A stretch of DNA of 49,329 nt from Candidatus Enterocloster faecavium (lineage in GTDB: Bacteria; Bacillota; Clostridia; Lachnospirales; Lachnospiraceae): positions 1 to 49,329 of the forward strand of contig DWYS01000058.1 of the NCBI GenBank assembly GCA_019118585.1, written 5' to 3'. This document shows, piece after piece, positions 1 to 9,570 of the stretch. The translations under genes were made by a program, and so were the position numbers. Below the pieces are notes generated by a model. The model did no database searches. It saw only the letters and a program-made list of their open reading frames with translations, and had not been told where the DNA came from. Position 1 is the stretch's first letter; every line of letters starts with the position of its first letter.

Positions 1-489
1 GGATTGTTCCTTTCTGGAAGATCTTCTTCCATGGTCAGAAAAACTTCCGGCGGAAATCCGTAAAGCCTAAATATTGGTGGCTGCCAAGCAGCCGCCTAAA
101 AATGTCAAGGTACTCGCTATTTGGCGTTTACATTATGTCCGTCTGCATTTCAGGATACATAAATATGTGATACGGGGGATATTGGGAAATTATCTGAAGG
201 GAAAGAAAGGAACACGGGGGCATTCGGCTGGAAGATGGCCGGATGTTTTTTCATTTTACACGTTTTTACAGGAAACGGCAAAACAGCGAAATATTATCAA
301 AATTGGGATTAAAAGGGAATTGAAACGCACAGAAATATGCAAAAAAGCGCGAAAAATGGGCATTCTTCCCAAAGACTGCACGCATAAAAATCCAAAGTCT
401 GTCAGAGAAAGGTATTGAAAATATGAAGATATCGTGTTAGAATTCGTCTTGTAAATAAATGTGTTTTGGAAATTATGACTTGCTTCTAA

Positions 490-509
490 GACATAATCGA
501 TATTATGTC
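490..509. repeat. Inverted repeat GACATAAT-CGAT-ATTATGTC overlapping the recombinase stop codon
   Basis: Read directly: 8-bp perfect arms, 4-bp spacer; a related half-site ATTATGAC lies at 472-479. Confidence 0.8.
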
Positions 510-1383
510 ACATATCCATTCTCATCCCCCATGTCTCCTTCCCCACCATCAGCCCCAGCTCCAGCTGTTTCAGGCAGACTTCCATGGTACTGAGCATGGT
601 GTACCTCCTGGTGGTTTCAATGCTGCTGTGGCCCAGAAAATCTGCCAGGCGCACCAGATCCTTTTCCTTCTCGTAATAGCACCTGGCAAAGAGGTGGCGG
701 AGATTATGGGGAAATACCTTGCTCTTCTTTACGCCTGCTGCAAAGCAGAGTTCCTTCATCTGAGCCCAGATGCTCCTCCGGTCCAGGGGACGTCCGGTTC
801 TGGCAATAAAAATACTCCCCTTCCGGATCTTCATGGCACTGCAGTATCGGCGCAGCAGTTCCCTGAGAGAGCCGGGCAGAAGGATCATCCGCGTTTTCCC
901 CTTGTTGCAGATCTGGACCGCCTTATTTTTCAGGGATTCCACGGTAATATATTTCAGCTCGCTCACACGGATTCCGGTCATCCCTATGGTCTGGATCAGG
1001 CAGGCCAGGCGCTTATTCCCCTGCTTCTCGGCCTCCAGCACCAATTTCCGGTACTCCTGGCGGGTCAGCTCCTTCTCCTCCTCCCGGAAAATCTGCCGCT
1101 GCAGCCGGCAGGTCCTGACACAGCATTCTCCCCTTCCCAGATACCTGAGATAGCAGTTCATGGCGATCACCATGGAATTGACGCTGCTGATCTTATAATG
1201 CTCCTTCAGGTATTCCTTGTAGCGGATGGCCGCTTCCGGGCTGATCGTCTCCCCTCCCAGGTACCCCAGAAAATGCCTGGCGTCCCTCATATACTTCTCC
1301 ACCGTGTTGCTGCTCTTCTCCTGCTTCTTCAGCCAGGCCCCAAAGGCCTCCAGCTGCTCCTTTTCATTCTCCATCATTTCCAT
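508..1383 (-). CDS. Tyrosine recombinase / site-specific integrase (XerC/D-like)
   Basis: 291-aa ORF with tyrosine recombinase motifs: TGIRVSEL (Arg I), HNLRHLFA (HxxR), LGHSSIETTRRYT (His and catalytic Tyr); SAM-like N-terminal domain. Confidence 0.93.
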   Translation of the reverse strand: MEMMENEKEQLEAFGAWLKKQEKSSNTVEKYMRDARHFLGYLGGETISPEAAIRYKEYLKEHYKISSVNSMVIAMNCYLRYLGRGECCVRTCRLQRQIFREEEKELTRQEYRKLVLEAEKQGNKRLACLIQTIGMTGIRVSELKYITVESLKNKAVQICNKGKTRMILLPGSLRELLRRYCSAMKIRKGSIFIARTGRPLDRRSIWAQMKELCFAAGVKKSKVFPHNLRHLFARCYYEKEKDLVRLADFLGHSSIETTRRYTMLSTMEVCLKQLELGLMVGKETWGMRMDM

Positions 1384-1389
1384 CTCCTT

Positions 1390-2088
1390 CTACTTTAAAA
1401 TCATAAACCGGATTCCTGCAAGCACCGCCAGATGCACCGGATAAAACCAGTAGAAAAACATGGGATGAGGATTTCTCCCTCTCTGCCCGCTGTACATCCA
1501 AATGAAAACCAGGGACAGGGAGGTTGCCAAAAGCAGCTCCTGGCTGACAAACATCAGAAAAATGACCAGCGCTCCTGCCATCTGTCTGCCCCGGCTGTCT
1601 CTGGACCAGAAGAACCAGACAATCAGCAGCACTCCCATCACATCATAATCCGTGCGCAGTATCCATGCGATTATACTGCCCAGAAACGCGGCCCAGGCTA
1701 ATGCCATATCTTCCCAAAACTGCCCTTTCCCCCAGGCCATAGAGGAGAGCCACAGCACAGCCAGGCCGATGGCCAGCGTCCAGAATACATTTTGCCGGGG
1801 CATAAACACCGGGCTGCCCCAGAGAGCCAGGTCATAGGGGATCTCCGAAACCGCTCCCAGGAGCAGCAGACGCAGCAAATATCGCTTCCGGTCCCTGGTA
1901 TGGACAAATCCCTCAGCCAAAAGGAAACTGAAGATAATGAAAGCCGGCCTCCCCGCCTGGATCGCCATTTCCTCCAGGCGGGGAGCTTGTCCTGCCAGCG
2001 CAATTCCCATATGGTCCAGCGTCATAGAGAGGACGGCAAGCCACTTTAAAGCGGTTCCGTCAAGGCCTGAAAATGCTCTAGATTTCAA
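1390..2088 (-). CDS. TraX family membrane protein
   Basis: 232-aa polytopic protein starting LDGTALKWLAVLSMTLDHMG, with GRPAFIIFSFLLAEGFVHTRDRKRYLLRL, typical of TraX-like proteins. Confidence 0.85.
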   Translation of the reverse strand: MKSRAFSGLDGTALKWLAVLSMTLDHMGIALAGQAPRLEEMAIQAGRPAFIIFSFLLAEGFVHTRDRKRYLLRLLLLGAVSEIPYDLALWGSPVFMPRQNVFWTLAIGLAVLWLSSMAWGKGQFWEDMALAWAAFLGSIIAWILRTDYDVMGVLLIVWFFWSRDSRGRQMAGALVIFLMFVSQELLLATSLSLVFIWMYSGQRGRNPHPMFFYWFYPVHLAVLAGIRFMILK

Positions 2089-2947
2089 AGCTTCCCACCG
2101 CCCGGGCTCCCTCCGGCAGTCCGAGATCCTTCTGCTCCGGCTTCAGGTTCCAGGTACCGTGAAGCCCGCTCTGCCGGGTCATGACCATGGCGAAATGATG
2201 CATGACGATGCCTGTATTTAAAGCCCTGTTTTCCTCCGTAGTCATCTCGTCCTGCAGAATGATCAGATAAATCTCATGGCCGTCCATAATGAACCGGAAG
2301 GGCTGACGGTTCAGGGCCGTGGGAGCGCAGCAGGCCGCGATCAGGGCACGGTACAGGTTGGAATTTCTCGGCCACAGGTCAATCTGGGAGGGGATTCCCC
2401 ATTTCCCCTCGTAAACGGCATCCTCGATGTAAAGTTTGGGCGCGATCAGGCCGGAACGCTTTTTCATCTGAATATTGGATGGGCTCTTAATGTCAATCCG
2501 CATGGTACCCAGTTCTGCCTTCTCATATCCGTAGGCGATCAGCGCCGCTGGCTGTTTATCGGAAATGATTCCCAGCTGTTCCTTCAGCTTCGCCCCGTCC
2601 AGAATGGTGATCCAGCAGCTTCCAAGCCCCAGCTGGGTCAGCTTCAGGACCATATCCTCCCCCACAAATCCGGCATTTTCCAGGGCCAGCTCCTTCTCCT
2701 CCGTCAGAAGGATCATGTAGTAGGGCGCTTCCACCATAAAGCCGTGGTATCCCGCACAGCCGGAAAGCTGCTCCAGAACGTCGCCTTCAAAGTACCGCCA
2801 TTCCACAGCAGTGCCCGGCGTAAGGCATTCACAGTGCTTTCCATAGTCCTCGATCTCACTTTGTAGCTTGTCAGAAATCTTCTTCGCTGTAAAAGAGCGG
2901 ACCGATTTTCGGGCAATGGCCAAATCGTAATAGTTCATAAACACCAT
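2078..2947 (-). CDS. Nitroreductase family protein
   Basis: 289 aa; MNYYDLAIARKSVRSF N-terminus, GLGSCWI and PTALNRQPFRF motifs of FMN nitroreductase-like proteins. Confidence 0.85.
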   Translation of the reverse strand: MVFMNYYDLAIARKSVRSFTAKKISDKLQSEIEDYGKHCECLTPGTAVEWRYFEGDVLEQLSGCAGYHGFMVEAPYYMILLTEEKELALENAGFVGEDMVLKLTQLGLGSCWITILDGAKLKEQLGIISDKQPAALIAYGYEKAELGTMRIDIKSPSNIQMKKRSGLIAPKLYIEDAVYEGKWGIPSQIDLWPRNSNLYRALIAACCAPTALNRQPFRFIMDGHEIYLIILQDEMTTEENRALNTGIVMHHFAMVMTRQSGLHGTWNLKPEQKDLGLPEGARAVGSFEI

Positions 2948-2974
2948 CCTTTCTTTATAAAAAATATGAAATCG

Positions 2975-3030
2975 TCAAACATTTTGTAATATAATTTTAT
3001 TAAATTCACACAAAACAGTCAAGTGTATTT
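2975..3030 (-). promoter_or_regulatory. Candidate sigma-A promoter for the nitroreductase gene
   Basis: Minus strand reads TTGACT-17 nt-TAAAAT upstream of the start. Confidence 0.5.
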
Positions 3031-3058
3031 CACGGAAAGAATGCTGCACAGCGCCAAA

Positions 3059-3096
3059 GGCGCCCCGGCAGACCTTTTGCAGCCTGCCGGGGCGCC
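3059..3096 (-). terminator. Strong GC-rich hairpin downstream of leuA (terminator candidate, weak U-tract)
   Basis: Perfect 13-bp stem GGCGCCCCGGCAG/CTGCCGGGGCGCC, 12-nt loop; only TTT follows on the minus strand. Confidence 0.5.
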
Positions 3097-3126
3097 CCCT
3101 GTATTCCTGATAGGATTTTTATACAA

Positions 3127-4809
3127 TTAGTAGAACAGACGGTTCACCGCGCTGAAGATGCCGCGGATGGACGCTCTGGTAATGTTGGAGCTGACTCCTA
3201 CGCCGTAGGTTACCCGGCCGGTGGCCTGATCCATCAGATGGATGTAGGAAGCAGCCTGGGCTCCGGAACCGGCCGTCAGCGCATGCTCGCTGTAATCCAG
3301 CACCTTGATCTGAATGCCAAGGGCATCTTCCATGCCTCTCTGCACCGCATCGATAGGTCCATTTCCAACACCGTCAAAGGTCTTCTCGATGCCGTGGTCG
3401 GTATAGGTAACGTGGGCCAGGGTGGAGAACTCTCCATCTCCTGTCTCGGTATCGGTGATGCGGCATCTGCGGAAATGAAGGGGTTCCTTCCGATCCAGAT
3501 ACTCTTTGCGGAATTCCTCCATGATCTGCTCAGGAGCCACCTCGCCCTGCTGCTCCGCAATCTTCTGGATCACATCCGCAAATTCCTTGTGCATGCCCTT
3601 AGGCAGCTTGAAGCCGTAGAAGGTATCCATCACAAAGGCTACGCCGCCCTTTCCGGACTGGCTGTTGATGCGGACCACAGGCTCGTACTTGCGGCCGATA
3701 TCTGCCGGGTCGATCGGAAGATAGGGAACTTCCCAGTAAGGATTCTTCCGCTCCTCCATGGCATGCATGCCCTTGTTGATGGCATCCTGGTGAGAGCCGG
3801 AGAATGCGGTAAACACCAGCTTGCCTGCATAGGGGTGTCTGGGCGGAATCTCCATCTTGGTGCAGCGCTCGTAAACCTCTGCGATCTCCCGCACATTTTC
3901 AATGTTTAACTCAGGGTTGATGCCCTGGGAGAACATATTGTAAGCAATGGTCAGCACATCTACATTTCCGGTGCGCTCGCCGTTTCCAAACAGCGTTCCC
4001 TCCACACGGTCCGCTCCTGCCAGAAGCGCCAGCTCCGTAGCAGCCACTCCTTCGCCTCTGTCATTGTGAGGATGCACACTCAAAATGATGCTCTCACGGT
4101 TCTTGAAGTGGGTATTCATCCACTCGATCTGATCTGCATACACGTTGGGCGTGGTCATCTCCACCGTGGAGGGCAGGTTGAGGATGATCGGATTCTCCTT
4201 GGTAGCGCCCCAGGTCTCCTGAACTGCGGTACAGATATCAAGGGCAAAATCCAGCTCCGTTCCGGTAAAGCTCTCCGGTGAATACTCCAGGATAATCTTG
4301 GTATCGCACTCTGCGGCATAGCGCTGTACCAGCTTCGTCCCTACAACCGCAATGTCTTTGATCTCCTCTTTGTCCTTATGGAATACCACATCTCTCTGAA
4401 GAGTGGAAGTGGAATTGTAAATATGAACGATCGCCCTGGGAAGACCTTTTATGGCCTCGAAGGTTCTCTTGATCAAATGCTCCCGGCACTGCACCAGCAC
4501 CTGAACGGTCACATCATCGGGGATCAGTTTCCGCTCGATCAAGGTTCTCAGAAAATCAAATTCGATCTGGGAAGCGGAAGGGAATCCCACCTCGATCTCC
4601 TTAAAGCCCAGTTTCACCAGAAGATTGAACATCTCAACCTTCTCCTCCACCACCATGGGCTCTACCAGCGCCTGGTTTCCATCCCGCAGATCCACGCTGC
4701 ACCAGATGGGAGCCTTCTGGATCTCCTTGTCCGGCCAGGTTCTCTCCGGAAAATGCACAACGGGAACACGTTTATATCTCTGATAATTTAACATAACTTT
4801 TTCCTCCAT
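3127..4809 (-). CDS. leuA: 2-isopropylmalate synthase
   Basis: 560 aa; WCSVDLRDGNQALVEPM, SVHPHNDRGEGVAATELALLAGADRVEGTLFGNGERTGNVD, C-terminal LeuA dimer domain. Confidence 0.97.
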   Translation of the reverse strand: MEEKVMLNYQRYKRVPVVHFPERTWPDKEIQKAPIWCSVDLRDGNQALVEPMVVEEKVEMFNLLVKLGFKEIEVGFPSASQIEFDFLRTLIERKLIPDDVTVQVLVQCREHLIKRTFEAIKGLPRAIVHIYNSTSTLQRDVVFHKDKEEIKDIAVVGTKLVQRYAAECDTKIILEYSPESFTGTELDFALDICTAVQETWGATKENPIILNLPSTVEMTTPNVYADQIEWMNTHFKNRESIILSVHPHNDRGEGVAATELALLAGADRVEGTLFGNGERTGNVDVLTIAYNMFSQGINPELNIENVREIAEVYERCTKMEIPPRHPYAGKLVFTAFSGSHQDAINKGMHAMEERKNPYWEVPYLPIDPADIGRKYEPVVRINSQSGKGGVAFVMDTFYGFKLPKGMHKEFADVIQKIAEQQGEVAPEQIMEEFRKEYLDRKEPLHFRRCRITDTETGDGEFSTLAHVTYTDHGIEKTFDGVGNGPIDAVQRGMEDALGIQIKVLDYSEHALTAGSGAQAASYIHLMDQATGRVTYGVGVSSNITRASIRGIFSAVNRLFY

Positions 4810-5052
4810 TCATCTTTCATCACAGCTCCTGTGGAGCCTTTCTTTCGGTTGTCTTCCGCTTGTCCTGCGTTTCTGCTTTTCTCGATCGTCCTCAGCCCAG
4901 GACGGGCAGTCGCTCCACTACACCGTAATGTCTGACGATGAACAGAACTACTTTTAATGGTTCAGCCCCATCTTTCATCATTCCTTTTCTCTGAATCTCA
5001 TCCCGCGGCAGCGTTTGGAAGGGGCAGCCCTCCCCCTGCTTTGGGTGCGTGA
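4810..5052 (-). promoter_or_regulatory. Structured leuA leader (candidate attenuator) containing a small branched-chain-rich ORF
   Basis: Leader of about 243 nt downstream of a good promoter; hairpin 4887-4904 overlaps the small ORF stop; alternative pairings described in findings. Confidence 0.5.
4892..4981 (-). CDS. Putative leader peptide MMKDGAEPLKVVLFIVRHYGVVERLPVLG
   Basis: AAAAGGA directly precedes tandem ATG codons; 11 of the last 21 residues are Leu/Ile/Val; the longer computed ORF start (5086) lies upstream of the inferred TSS. Confidence 0.45.
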   Translation of the reverse strand: MMKDGAEPLKVVLFIVRHYGVVERLPVLG

Positions 5053-5058
5053 TATTTA

Positions 5059-5087
5059 TTATAACACAGGCTTCAAAATCCGGCAAG
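5059..5087 (-). promoter_or_regulatory. Candidate promoter of leuA
   Basis: Minus strand TTGCCG-17-TATAAT. Confidence 0.7.
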
Positions 5088-5158
5088 GCGGAGGCATCCT
5101 TCCCGGTATTCCCAATAGTTATAGGAGCTATGACTTGCTAGGGGCGGAAGGGACTCTG

Positions 5159-5174
5159 ATAAGTATTTGCTTAT
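5159..5174. promoter_or_regulatory. Dyad ATAAG-N6-CTTAT upstream of SLC13 permease (LysR-type box candidate)
   Basis: Perfect 5-bp arms; TATAAT at 5178-5183 immediately downstream with no good -35. Confidence 0.5.
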
Positions 5175-5289
5175 ATGTATAATCTGAAACCTAATTAGAC
5201 GTTTTTCCTTACATAATTTATACTATTATTACAATTTAATCTTCCGGCCGGAAGCAGGAACCATCATTTTTAATAATAGGAGATTCATT

Positions 5290-6582
5290 ATGAATGTACA
5301 ATTTACCATCTGCATTATAATCTTTATCTTAATGATTTTGGGCTATATGCAGTCTAAGGTCTCTAAAACTGTAGTGGCTCTGACCGCTATGGTGGCCCTT
5401 GTCCTGACCGGCTGTCTGTCGGAGGAGGCGGCGCTGTCCGGATTCTCCAATTCCAATACCATTGTCATGGCAACCATGTTCATCGTATCCGAAGGACTCT
5501 CCAGAACCCAGGCGGTCCACAAGATATCCTCCATGGTAAACAAGATCAGCAATGGCTCTTTTACCAAGATCCTGATGGGCTATGTGGTAATCACCATGCT
5601 GCTGTCTCAGATTGCCGGCAGCTCTTCCGCTGCCTTCGCCATCATGTTCCCCATCGTCTGCGCTATGTGCGACAATATGGGCTTCTGCCGCTCCAAAATG
5701 CTGTTTGCCGTGGGCATGGTATCCATCAATACCTGCGCAATTCTTCCCATCGGAGGGAGCGCCGCCACCTTTTCCCAGTACAATGGTTTTCTGGAATCCT
5801 ACGGCGCTGCCGCTCAGTACCGTCTCGGATTCTGGGACCCCATGATTGCAAGACTGCCCAACCTGATTGCCATCTGTCTCTACTCTGCATTTCTGGCCCC
5901 CAAATTCAGTCCGGAACTGCCCAATGTAGACATTTCAGGCAAACAGAAAGGCAAGGAGCAGCAGGTTCTGGATCCATTCCGGGAATTTATGGGCTATGGA
6001 ACTTTCATTTTTGTAATCATCGGCCTTCTGCTTTCTGATACCCTGGGAGTTCCCTCCTGGATTTTCACCTTAATCGGAGCCCTGCTGCTGTGCGCCACCA
6101 AGGTTCTTTCCGCAAAAGATGCATATGCCGCTGCATCTCTGGGAGGAATCGTGATGATGTATGTCGGCGTTCTGGCAATGGGAAATGCCCTGACTGCTAC
6201 CGGTGCAGGCGAAGCCGTGGGAAATGCTGTAGCAAAGCTGGTAGGCAATACCAAGAACGGCTATGTGATCGGCCTGGTATTCTTTATAGCACCCTTTATT
6301 TTGACACAGTTCATGAACAACCGGGCGGTAAGCACCATCTTTGCCCCCATTTCCATCCTTACCTGCAATGCCATCGGATGTGATCCCATCGGCCCGCTTA
6401 TGCTGACGCTCTGCGGTTCCCTGGCTTCCTTTATGACTCCCATGGCTACTGCTACTGTAAATATGGTAATGGGATTGGCCGGATACAGCCAGAAGGACCT
6501 GATCAAAATGAGTATCCTTCCTTCCATCATTCTCATTATTGTAAATGTCCTGTGGATTATGACCATATATCCTGCATTTTAA
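5290..6582 (+). CDS. SLC13/DASS-type permease (dicarboxylate/anion transporter-like)
   Basis: 430-aa polytopic protein; GFSNSNTIVMATMFIVSEGL and FMNNRAVSTIFAPI repeats typical of the SLC13/CitMHS superfamily. Confidence 0.85.
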   Translation: MNVQFTICIIIFILMILGYMQSKVSKTVVALTAMVALVLTGCLSEEAALSGFSNSNTIVMATMFIVSEGLSRTQAVHKISSMVNKISNGSFTKILMGYVVITMLLSQIAGSSSAAFAIMFPIVCAMCDNMGFCRSKMLFAVGMVSINTCAILPIGGSAATFSQYNGFLESYGAAAQYRLGFWDPMIARLPNLIAICLYSAFLAPKFSPELPNVDISGKQKGKEQQVLDPFREFMGYGTFIFVIIGLLLSDTLGVPSWIFTLIGALLLCATKVLSAKDAYAAASLGGIVMMYVGVLAMGNALTATGAGEAVGNAVAKLVGNTKNGYVIGLVFFIAPFILTQFMNNRAVSTIFAPISILTCNAIGCDPIGPLMLTLCGSLASFMTPMATATVNMVMGLAGYSQKDLIKMSILPSIILIIVNVLWIMTIYPAF

Positions 6583-6600
6583 TACGAGGAGGAGAGAAGA

Positions 6601-8334
6601 ATGAATCCATTTTGCTGGGCAGAGCTGCCCGAAAAACAGTCGGATGTTCCGGTCGATCTTCTAAATCCGGGAAAATGCCAGATCCACGGTGCCTTTTTCC
6701 TGAACTGTCCCGTGGGAGACAGCGTTCGGAAGCTCCTGATCTATATTCCTGAATCCTGGGGAAACAACGATGAAGTTTTAGTAATAGCTCCTCCTTCCTG
6801 TCTGCCGGCAGAAAAATTTCTCGCCGACAGCGGGCTGGTAGAATTTACCCGGCAGCGGGGCGTTCTGGCAGCCATTCTGGTTCGGGAGCCGCATAAAAGC
6901 ACAGAGGAAGAAGCCCATTTTATGAATACCGCCTACAAAAAGCTTCAGGGACGGGAATATTTTGTCGCCATGCAGGACTGCTTTTACGCCATGGGCGTTG
7001 GTGATGGAAGCCCGGTAGCGCTGAAAGCCATGCTGTCGATGGGCAACGACTGGTCCGGCGCAGCTCTTCTGGGAGGAATACGGGATGTAACGGAAGAACC
7101 CGTCATCGATGAGGCTGATAAAGGGATTCAGACCGAAGAAATGTTCATTTCCGGGAAAAAATCCCAGCTTCCCATATGGCTGCTGGAGGAAAAGGAAACG
7201 CCGGATTTAGTCCGCGTAAGGGATTACTGGATACGTGAAAACCAGGATGTGACTGAACCGGTATTTGATCCCAGGGGAACCGCTGTCTATCTGCCCAAAC
7301 CCATTTCCCCCACCTCCTCCCTCAACGATGCCCCTATCGCTCAGGTCCGGGTTACCCTGGGCTTTCAGCCGGAAAGCCTTTCTGCCTCCCTGCTGAATCA
7401 AGTCTGGGACTATACAGGCGCTGCCAGACGCCATCGTTCTTATCATAAGAAGGTACTCCGCTACTTCCGAAATCCGGATATACCGGAAAACGGCGCCACC
7501 TATCACACCATGGTTGTGGACGGCATGAAGCGGGAATGGTACGAATACGTTCCGCGGCGTTTCCGGCAGTCAGACACTCCGCTCCCCCTGGTAGTGGCAT
7601 TTCACGGCCGCGGCGGCAATGGAAAGAGCTTTTTCGACATCTCTGACCTGAGCGTTGCTGCGGAGGAGAGGGGATTCATCGCTTTATTTCCCACGGCGGA
7701 TATTTACCAGATTCGGCCCGACGGGTACCGCGGCGTCCGGCTGTGGAACGGAAATTATAAGGGAGCCGACCTGGACAGCATGCCATTTGTCCGGGCAATG
7801 ATAGAGGATGTGAAAGGACGTCTTCCGGTGGATGAAAGCCGGATTTATGCCTGCGGTCAGTCCTCCGGCGGATATATGGCAGTCTGCTGTGCATTCCAGG
7901 CCCCGGATCTCTTCGCCGCTGTGGCTCCTTGGTCCGGTTTTGTATATCCGGGAATGAAAAGTATGCACCTTCCCCTTGGAGCTCCTCAGCAGCTGAAGGA
8001 TGTGCCGGTCTATCTGCTTATCGGAAAACAAGATACGCACTTTGGCGCTCCCTCCATCGACCTGTCCCATCCCTCCAGCACACTGGAAGAGTTTCTCCTC
8101 TTTGTGTTAGACAGCTACGGTTTATCCAGGGAATATGATTCCTATACCTGTTATCCTATCGATTACTATGTATGGAAACGAAACGGCATCCCCATGGTCA
8201 CTCTGGGCTTGATCGATGATATGCCCCACGCCAACTATGCCGAAGAGAGCCGGATTTCCTATGATGATTTTATGTGTCGTTTTTCCATGGACCCGGACGG
8301 CAGCCGCCGCTATATGGGAAAAAAAATAAAATAA
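6601..8334 (+). CDS. Alpha/beta-hydrolase (PHB depolymerase/esterase-like C-terminal domain)
   Basis: 577 aa; PLPLVVAFHGRGGNGKSFF oxyanion region and CGQSSGGYMA nucleophile elbow. Confidence 0.8.
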   Translation: MNPFCWAELPEKQSDVPVDLLNPGKCQIHGAFFLNCPVGDSVRKLLIYIPESWGNNDEVLVIAPPSCLPAEKFLADSGLVEFTRQRGVLAAILVREPHKSTEEEAHFMNTAYKKLQGREYFVAMQDCFYAMGVGDGSPVALKAMLSMGNDWSGAALLGGIRDVTEEPVIDEADKGIQTEEMFISGKKSQLPIWLLEEKETPDLVRVRDYWIRENQDVTEPVFDPRGTAVYLPKPISPTSSLNDAPIAQVRVTLGFQPESLSASLLNQVWDYTGAARRHRSYHKKVLRYFRNPDIPENGATYHTMVVDGMKREWYEYVPRRFRQSDTPLPLVVAFHGRGGNGKSFFDISDLSVAAEERGFIALFPTADIYQIRPDGYRGVRLWNGNYKGADLDSMPFVRAMIEDVKGRLPVDESRIYACGQSSGGYMAVCCAFQAPDLFAAVAPWSGFVYPGMKSMHLPLGAPQQLKDVPVYLLIGKQDTHFGAPSIDLSHPSSTLEEFLLFVLDSYGLSREYDSYTCYPIDYYVWKRNGIPMVTLGLIDDMPHANYAEESRISYDDFMCRFSMDPDGSRRYMGKKIK

Positions 8335-8345
8335 GGACTGCCTTG

Positions 8346-8373
8346 AAAAGATCTGGCCACAGTCAGGTCTTTT
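8346..8373 (+). terminator. Terminator after the esterase gene
   Basis: AAAAGATCTG-8 nt-CAGGTCTTTT stem with one G-U pair. Confidence 0.55.
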
Positions 8374-8402
8374 CTGCTATAATCAGAAGCGGGGGGAAGC
8401 TT

Positions 8403-9287
8403 ATGAAAATATCCGATTTGGAGTTGTTTCTGAAAATTGTCCAGGAGGGCAGTCTGAACAAAACAGCTGAAAAAAATTTTATAACAGAAGCGGCTGTCAG
8501 CCAGCAGTTAAGAAAGATCGAGGAGGAAGCCGGCTGCGCCCTCTTCTACCGCCGGAAAGGCAGGCGGCTGGAATTAACTGACAAGGGCACCTCTTTTCTG
8601 CAGATGGCCCAGGACATTGTCCAGCGTTATTCTGCCTGGGAATCGCTGGCGCGGCAGAAAAACGCGGTGAAAATCGGCGTTTCCATCCGTCAGTCCCAAA
8701 CAGCCATCGAAGCTCTGCGCCAGGAAGCCGCAGATTTTTCTCCTTCCCGCTATATTTTTGTTGAAACTACGCACCAGGAGAGAGAAAATATGGTAGAATC
8801 AGGGGAGCTGGATCTTGCCTTTACCAGCCTTCCTCTGGACAGCAGGCGGCTGAAATATGCGGTAGTAAACCGTTTCCCCATGGGAATCTATCTGAAAAAA
8901 GGCCATCCCATGGAGAAAAGAGCCTTCCGCAAAGAGGGAATCCGTTACCCTCTTCTCTCCCCTGGGATTTTGAAGGAGGAATCGTTTCTTCTTCCCGGAG
9001 AGTCTATGCCCCACCAGCATACTCTGGCGCTGGCAATTTTTAAAAAGTACCATATCGAGCCCAACATTTCCGGAACCTTCCAGTCCCTCTCCTACGGAGC
9101 CATGATGGCGGAAGGAGGAGTCTCCAGCTCCGTTTCCGTTGTGCTGCCGGAAAATGACAGCCGTTTTTATCTCATTGACGGCTGCGGTATTTTCTACGAA
9201 ATGGCTGTGGCCTATCAGGCCGTCCGGGAGCGGGATCCGGAAATTACAGAGATTATCAAAAGCTTCCGGAGGTATTTTCTTTCATAA
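8403..9287 (+). CDS. LysR family transcriptional regulator
   Basis: N-terminal HTH MKISDLELFLKIVQEGSLNKTAEKNFITEAAVSQQLRKIEEEAGCALFYR; start moved from the computed 8274 to the ATG with upstream GGGGGAA. Confidence 0.9.
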   Translation: MKISDLELFLKIVQEGSLNKTAEKNFITEAAVSQQLRKIEEEAGCALFYRRKGRRLELTDKGTSFLQMAQDIVQRYSAWESLARQKNAVKIGVSIRQSQTAIEALRQEAADFSPSRYIFVETTHQERENMVESGELDLAFTSLPLDSRRLKYAVVNRFPMGIYLKKGHPMEKRAFRKEGIRYPLLSPGILKEESFLLPGESMPHQHTLALAIFKKYHIEPNISGTFQSLSYGAMMAEGGVSSSVSVVLPENDSRFYLIDGCGIFYEMAVAYQAVRERDPEITEIIKSFRRYFLS

Positions 9288-9357
9288 GCCATGGGGCTTC
9301 CCCTCAAATCATAAATCAAACAAGCCGCCTCACCAGGCGGCGGAATGGAGATCCACA

Positions 9358-9570
9358 ATGAAAAAGTGGCTGGAACACAAACCCTACAAGCACAAGATCA
9401 CCTATTGGCTGATGGCTCTCTGGTTCCTCTTCCTGGCCGTTCTGTTTCTGGCTCTGGGAATCACTGCCAAAAAGGACCTGGCAGTCTACCTGGTCCTCTG
9501 CGTTCTCTGGGCAGCAGCTGCTCTCAGGGAGCTGTACTACTGCAAAAAGGACTTCTGCTCCGGCCCCTGA
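9358..9570 (+). CDS. Small two-TM hypothetical protein (70 aa)
   Basis: MKKWLEHKPYKHKITYWLMALWFLFLAVLFLALG...; upstream GGCGGAATGGAG; stop lies in a terminator loop. Confidence 0.6.
   Translation: MKKWLEHKPYKHKITYWLMALWFLFLAVLFLALGITAKKDLAVYLVLCVLWAAAALRELYYCKKDFCSGP

Noticed and set aside
74-418. 114-aa + strand ORF at the left edge
   Set aside because: Basic, featureless translation in AT-rich DNA with no clear RBS or motif; insufficient support for a gene.
505-1398. Long + strand ORF antisense to the recombinase gene
   Set aside because: Low-complexity Leu/Pro/His-rich translation, a shadow of codon bias on the coding minus strand; no domain motif.
4810-5052. T-box or known riboswitch upstream of leuA
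   Set aside because: No AGGGTGG-ACCGCG T-box core and no riboswitch core I can recognise with confidence; kept only as an unclassified leader.
8274-8402. Computed N-terminal extension of LysR 8403
   Set aside because: Overlaps the esterase 3' end and the terminator; the LysR HTH starts at MKISDLELF.
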